From: Alkalibacterium thalassium
GTDB lineage: Bacteria > Bacillota > Bacilli > Lactobacillales > Carnobacteriaceae_A
Direction: 5' to 3'
DNA length: 57,056 bases
Assembly (NCBI RefSeq): GCF_900101165.1
Contig: NZ_FNFK01000011.1
Span: 1 to 57,056, forward strand
Of the stretch, positions 56,967 to 57,056 are shown piece after piece. The translations under genes were made by a program, and so were the position numbers. Numbering within the stretch: the first letter of the stretch is position 1; every line of letters starts with the position of its first letter. The notes under the pieces were generated by a model that had not been told where the DNA came from, ran no database searches, and saw only the letters and a list, made by a program, of their open reading frames with translations.

Positions 56967-57056
56967 ATCGAGTAGGAGGTAAATAATTAATTTATTTACC
57001 GTCCTCTCACACCACCGTACGTACGGTTCCGTATACGGCGGTTCAATATCTTAAGT
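56967..57056 (-). mobile_element. Group II intron, 3' end (domains V and VI), partial
   Basis: The minus strand reads a 32-nt domain V (57042-57011): a 9-bp lower stem (ACCGCCGTA/TACGGTGGT) containing the CGC triad, a two-base bulge, and a short upper stem TACG/CGTA with a four-base loop. It is followed by GTGAGAGGACGG, a domain VI stem (GGTAAAT/ATTTACC) and the terminal CCTCCTACTCGAT. This is the typical 3' end of bacterial introns that encode a reverse transcriptase (IIC-like). The rest of the element lies beyond the window edge. The 3' boundary near 56967 is an estimate. Confidence 0.82.

Overview
This 57 kb window is chromosomal DNA from a low-to-medium GC Gram-positive bacterium of the Bacilli. 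The gene order (rRNA operon, lysS, hslO, ftsH, hpt, tilS, an S1-domain gene, divIC, rqcP, mazG-type gene, mfd, pth; and ispE, veg, rsmA, rnmV, tatD, metG) matches the origin-proximal housekeeping region of Lactobacillales and Bacillales. No sporulation genes occur where Bacillus carries them (no spoVT or spoIIE among mfd, divIC and ftsH). Together with ldh, an aspartate 4-decarboxylase and very acidic lipoprotein linkers, this points to a Carnobacteriaceae-like lactic acid bacterium, perhaps salt- or alkali-tolerant (Alkalibacterium/Marinilactibacillus type). The genus is inference only.

Layout. 1-338: 5' end of a 16S rRNA gene on the minus strand, with tandem promoters at 510-639. 793-16623: a nearly unbroken minus-strand block of housekeeping genes for lysyl-tRNA synthesis, redox chaperone, membrane protease, purine salvage, tRNA modification, division, ribosome quality control, nucleotide cleanup, transcription-coupled repair and peptidyl-tRNA recycling. 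16757-28711: an acidic lipoprotein, glmS, aspD, an S9 peptidase, ldh, a NusG-II protein, prs, glmU and a stress protein, mostly monocistronic and separated by clear terminators. 28852-33305: purR and pyruvate carboxylase. 33806-37335: a Zur-boxed zinc uptake locus (adcA, adcC, adcB and an accessory lipoprotein). 37598-44310: ispE, veg, a riboswitch-controlled thiW, rsmA, rnmV, tatD, metG. 44406-49699: a HAD phosphatase, a GH31 glycosidase and tyrS behind a tyrosine T-box. 49921-51784: a secreted DUF1002-type protein, a gene remnant and an NAD(P)-binding reductase. 51890-56836: a Fur-boxed iron-siderophore uptake operon led by a flavin reductase. The right edge (56967-57056) holds domains V and VI of a group II intron.

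The most unusual feature is the zinc locus. The substrate-binding protein AdcA carries an extra domain of about 85 residues inserted where the family normally has its His-rich loop. The neighbouring lipoprotein consists of an acidic tether plus a second copy of the same domain. Each gene has its own sigma-A promoter overlapped by a Zur-type palindrome. This suggests a two-component zinc relay on the cell surface, in which a tethered domain captures zinc and hands it to AdcA. Other items worth checking are a diverged TPP riboswitch in front of thiW, an apparently frameshifted small membrane-protein gene between the T-box and tyrS, a small uncharacterised ORF between adcB and pyc, a dehydrogenase remnant, and a palindrome in the ldh/peptidase divergent promoter.
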